A stretch of 64,000 nucleotides of DNA from Marchantia polymorpha subsp. ruderalis (taxonomy: Eukaryota; Streptophyta; Marchantiopsida; Marchantiales; Marchantiaceae): NCBI GenBank assembly GCA_037833965.1, contig AP031352.1, forward strand, positions 6,304,501 through 6,368,500, written 5' to 3'. Under the pieces are notes generated by a model. That model made no database searches. It saw only the letters and a program-made list of their open reading frames with translations, and was not told the origin of the DNA. Below are positions 61,295 to 64,000 of the stretch, one piece after another (position 1 is the first letter of the stretch; the number at the start of each line of letters is the position of its first letter). The position numbers were made by a program, and so were the translations under genes.

Positions 61295-64000
61295 ATCTAG
61301 AGCTCGGGCCTGGCCTGGCAGGGCATGGTAGGAAGAATCTGAACCTCCGAAGCATGTACTTACGGGCCTCAGTTGTTGGACTGCTACTAGAGAAGCCGCC
61401 GGAACGCGGAGTTCAGCTCGTGTTCCCGGCGGCGGAGAGCTCCATACGGTGAGAATGGTAAAATCAGCGCACATAGGAAAGCGAAGGACATACATGTGAA
61501 TCACAGTAGTAGACAGTAGTGTTTATGAATGCCACCATCTGAGTCCTATTGGGGCCGTTGGCGGGGGGCAGGATTGAGCTGCGACGACATCGAGGCAACC
61601 CTTCTGATCGATCCACCGGCTGATTGGCAAAAATCTCCCGGGAACGGAAGGAGTGTGCACTCTCGAAGGTGATTGTCGCTGGGAAGCCTCGATCGAAAGA
61701 GTCAAGGGACGAGAATGTGTGGATATGTTTGAGCATAATGTGTCAGTTAACTCACAAGTGCATGCATGAACATCACCTATTTCTGTGGGAACAGAGTCCT
61801 AATTCTTTGAAGAGTGTATACGTAGATTCCCAACATAGACAAGAGAAAGCAGTTTTGCCTTTTCATTGCTTTTTCACTTTGAAATACGGCCACTCTCTAG
61901 CGACTCCTGTCACCATTCGTGGCTTCATCGAAAGAGGGTCGACAGGGGCCCACATTGTGACGACTCTATCTTAGCTATCTACTCTTTACGGTAGTCTCCT
62001 CTTAATGGTAATTTCAGTCCTTATCCAAAACTTCTAGTCACATCAAATATTCATCCAATTTTCTGCCTAAGACACAGCTTAACACCCTTTAGAACACTAA
62101 ATTAGGTGGTCACTTCAACATACTGTTAGAGCAGATCATTGAACTTAGAGCAGATTATAGTGTATAATAGTCGATCAGGGTTCTAAGGAGGTCATTTTAG
62201 AGCCAGATATGGACGTACTATTCTTCCAAGATTGTACAACTGGAGGATTCTTCGGAAGTGCACCTCTTTACTTGGAGGTGATCATCCACACTCGTGCACA
62301 TTGTATAGGTGTGGTCAAAACAAAGACGCCCCTAAATTTGTTCGGACGTGTCTATTGGACTGTATCTTACTGTGCCATCATGACCATGTAAGTCATTTAA
62401 CGTGGTGTCATCATAAGATATGGGCCAAAATAGACCAACTGAGAAAATAATATCTGAAACCTTTATATGTCGATGGATACAAATCTGTATAACACCTCTG
62501 TGTGTAAATTAATTTCATCGATTGGTGTAAGGCTGATACTTGTTTCTGTCATTTTAAGCATAGTTAACGTAGTAAGGTTTATGGATTCACAAACTTGGAA
62601 CATGTCCAGATCATATAATTTCGTTGTTATTATTCTGGTCAGTTATCCAAATAAACTTAGCTAGTGTAAAACCGCACCGGCCACAAGTACAAAATAGAGC
62701 ACAAATGGTCCCTACACAGAAGTGTACCCTAGACAGAAGTACAACAGTGTACCCTAGACAGAAGCTCAACAGTGTACCCTATACAGAAGTTGACAATTTT
62801 CTCGCCGTATTGACTATGATAGATTGAGGTTCATGATGTAGTACTAGTCTACAGAAAGAAATGACATTGCAGAAGCTGCCAGTGGATATCAGAAGTTAAC
62901 CACCTTTTCCAAGTTTCAGCAAAACCTTTCTTATTTGACTTTGAATTGTCACTTATATGAGGGAAACTAGTCATTCTTCGACATTTGACGTCAGGTGAAT
63001 CAATTTGCATTGAGAGATTCGTACATACGTCTGTGGTCTCTATATTTCTCATAAGGGCCTATGGATCAAAACCTTGAAGGTGAGTGGACCACACCACGTG
63101 AGGTTCATGGGCACGCTCCGGATTCTATGCCACGGCAAAAACCATCCAACGCTAGACTTAATAAAAGCTTTATAAATTCATGAATGGTCACAAATGAGCA
63201 TGAAATTCTATGTTTCTGACTCAGTGACCGTAAGAACATGTGCCTGTCGTAAAGTCAAAAAGCGCACGGGACGTATGTGGAAGGGCTGCTTGAATTGAAT
63301 GGAACCTCGTTCTGGCGTGATTGCAATACAACAGCTATTTAAGCCGGTCTGCCTGATGTAAGCATGAAGTCTTCTACTAACGAGTTGATCTTATACCAGG
63401 AGAACTGATTCCTTCTCAATGGTAGGAAACGAGGAGCAACCTACATGTCTCTTGGCAACTGTCTCGTCAACTATGTTTGTTTTGTAGTGCACCTGGACAA
63501 TCTCTTGCAATCGGAGTGCTAGCATTAGTCTGGTGGATGGATTTCAGCTGCTTAAAGGTCCTCTTCAAGACTATTAATCAGAAACGGTCATTCTTTTAGA
63601 AATTTATAACAATTCATCCTTACACACTGGAGTAAATTTCGAGAAATGTGTCCGGCTCTGATCGAACTGCCTCCCGATCTAGCTCTGGGATTTAGTTATG
63701 GAAGCTGTAATTGCGAGTTGACATTTCTCTTGTCTGTTAGAAACTTAAGTCAACGAAGTGTCTTGACTCCACGCCAAGTCATACTCACTCAAAACTTGAA
63801 AAGCACCAGAGGAGCTAGTTAGCCTCAATAGAACATGTGTAATGACAGTAATCACGTTGCTGTTAAATGCATGTCCAAAACAAGAAGCAAAATATTGTGT
63901 CTCTGGCTACATCGCAGGACCTTTACTATGATAGTATCTGGTTCGAAAAGATGTGGCTGAATATCAGACCTACAATATCGATGAAATTTGTAGATAATTT
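61295..64000. other. Downstream of CSLD gene 2, no further gene seen
   Basis: The first part is the CSLD 3' flank. Open frames such as 61624-61974 and 62209-62450 (plus) show no known motifs. The region beyond 63 kb has no long frames. Confidence 0.4.
62721..62795. repeat. 25-bp minisatellite, three copies
   Basis: The unit AGTGTACCCTAGACAGAAGT plus ACAAC is at 62721, 62746 and 62771, with a few substitutions in the second and third copies. A partial copy (CCTACACAGA) precedes it. Confidence 0.9.

Noticed and set aside
1..64000. tRNA and rRNA genes, CRISPR arrays, bacterial-type operons or riboswitches
   Set aside because: I looked for T-loop motifs (GGTTCGANTCC type) and conserved rRNA wording and found none that fold with the other tRNA arms. 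The only regular repeats are the HMG-box array and minisatellites, which are not CRISPR-like. Weak matches such as GGTTCGAAT near 34232 lack the rest of a tRNA.

Overview
This window looks like nuclear DNA of a land plant. Genes are spliced with short to medium GT–AG introns, three of them encode (or appear to encode) plastid-targeted proteins (MinE, an ELIP-like protein and an unidentified protein), and two encode cellulose synthase-like D (CSLD) proteins whose catalytic region is not interrupted by introns. GC-rich genes sit in long AT-rich intergenic DNA with LTR-retrotransposon remnants. Low gene density, CSLD genes without introns and the ELIP-like gene make a bryophyte, perhaps a liverwort, my best guess. 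That is an inference and not a demonstrated assignment.

Layout: 1-464 is the C-terminal end of a plus-strand gene, possibly CABIN1/calcineurin-binding-like. A decayed Ty1/copia fragment follows (about 1085-2300, minus). A two-exon coiled-coil gene lies at 4829-5691 (minus), and a three-exon putative plastid protein gene at 7162-8274 (minus). From about 8740 to 13140 lies the most unusual object: about 20 head-to-tail, degenerate copies of a roughly 208-bp unit that, read on the minus strand, is an HMGB-type HMG box. The array is interrupted by a 406-bp solo LTR at 10827-11232 with a perfect 5-bp target-site duplication. A divergent pair of plastid genes follows: MinE (17953-19052, minus) and a three-helix ELIP-like protein (20076-21928, plus), with a G-box between them.

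The stretch from 22 to 45 kb is gene-poor. It holds a few weakly supported small genes, GT/CT microsatellites, minisatellites and a remarkable run of three consecutive 14-15-bp hairpins at 41306-41437. The right part carries two diverging CSLD paralogues, 45071-48616 (minus, 1181 aa) and 58100-61294 (plus, 1064 aa), separated by about 9.5 kb without a convincing gene. The second lacks the N-terminal region of the first. CSLD enzymes make beta-glucan wall polymers in tip-growing cells.

All exon joins were made by eye from reading frame and splice-site consensus, so boundaries of spliced genes are models. No database search was possible; family assignments rest on recognised motifs.
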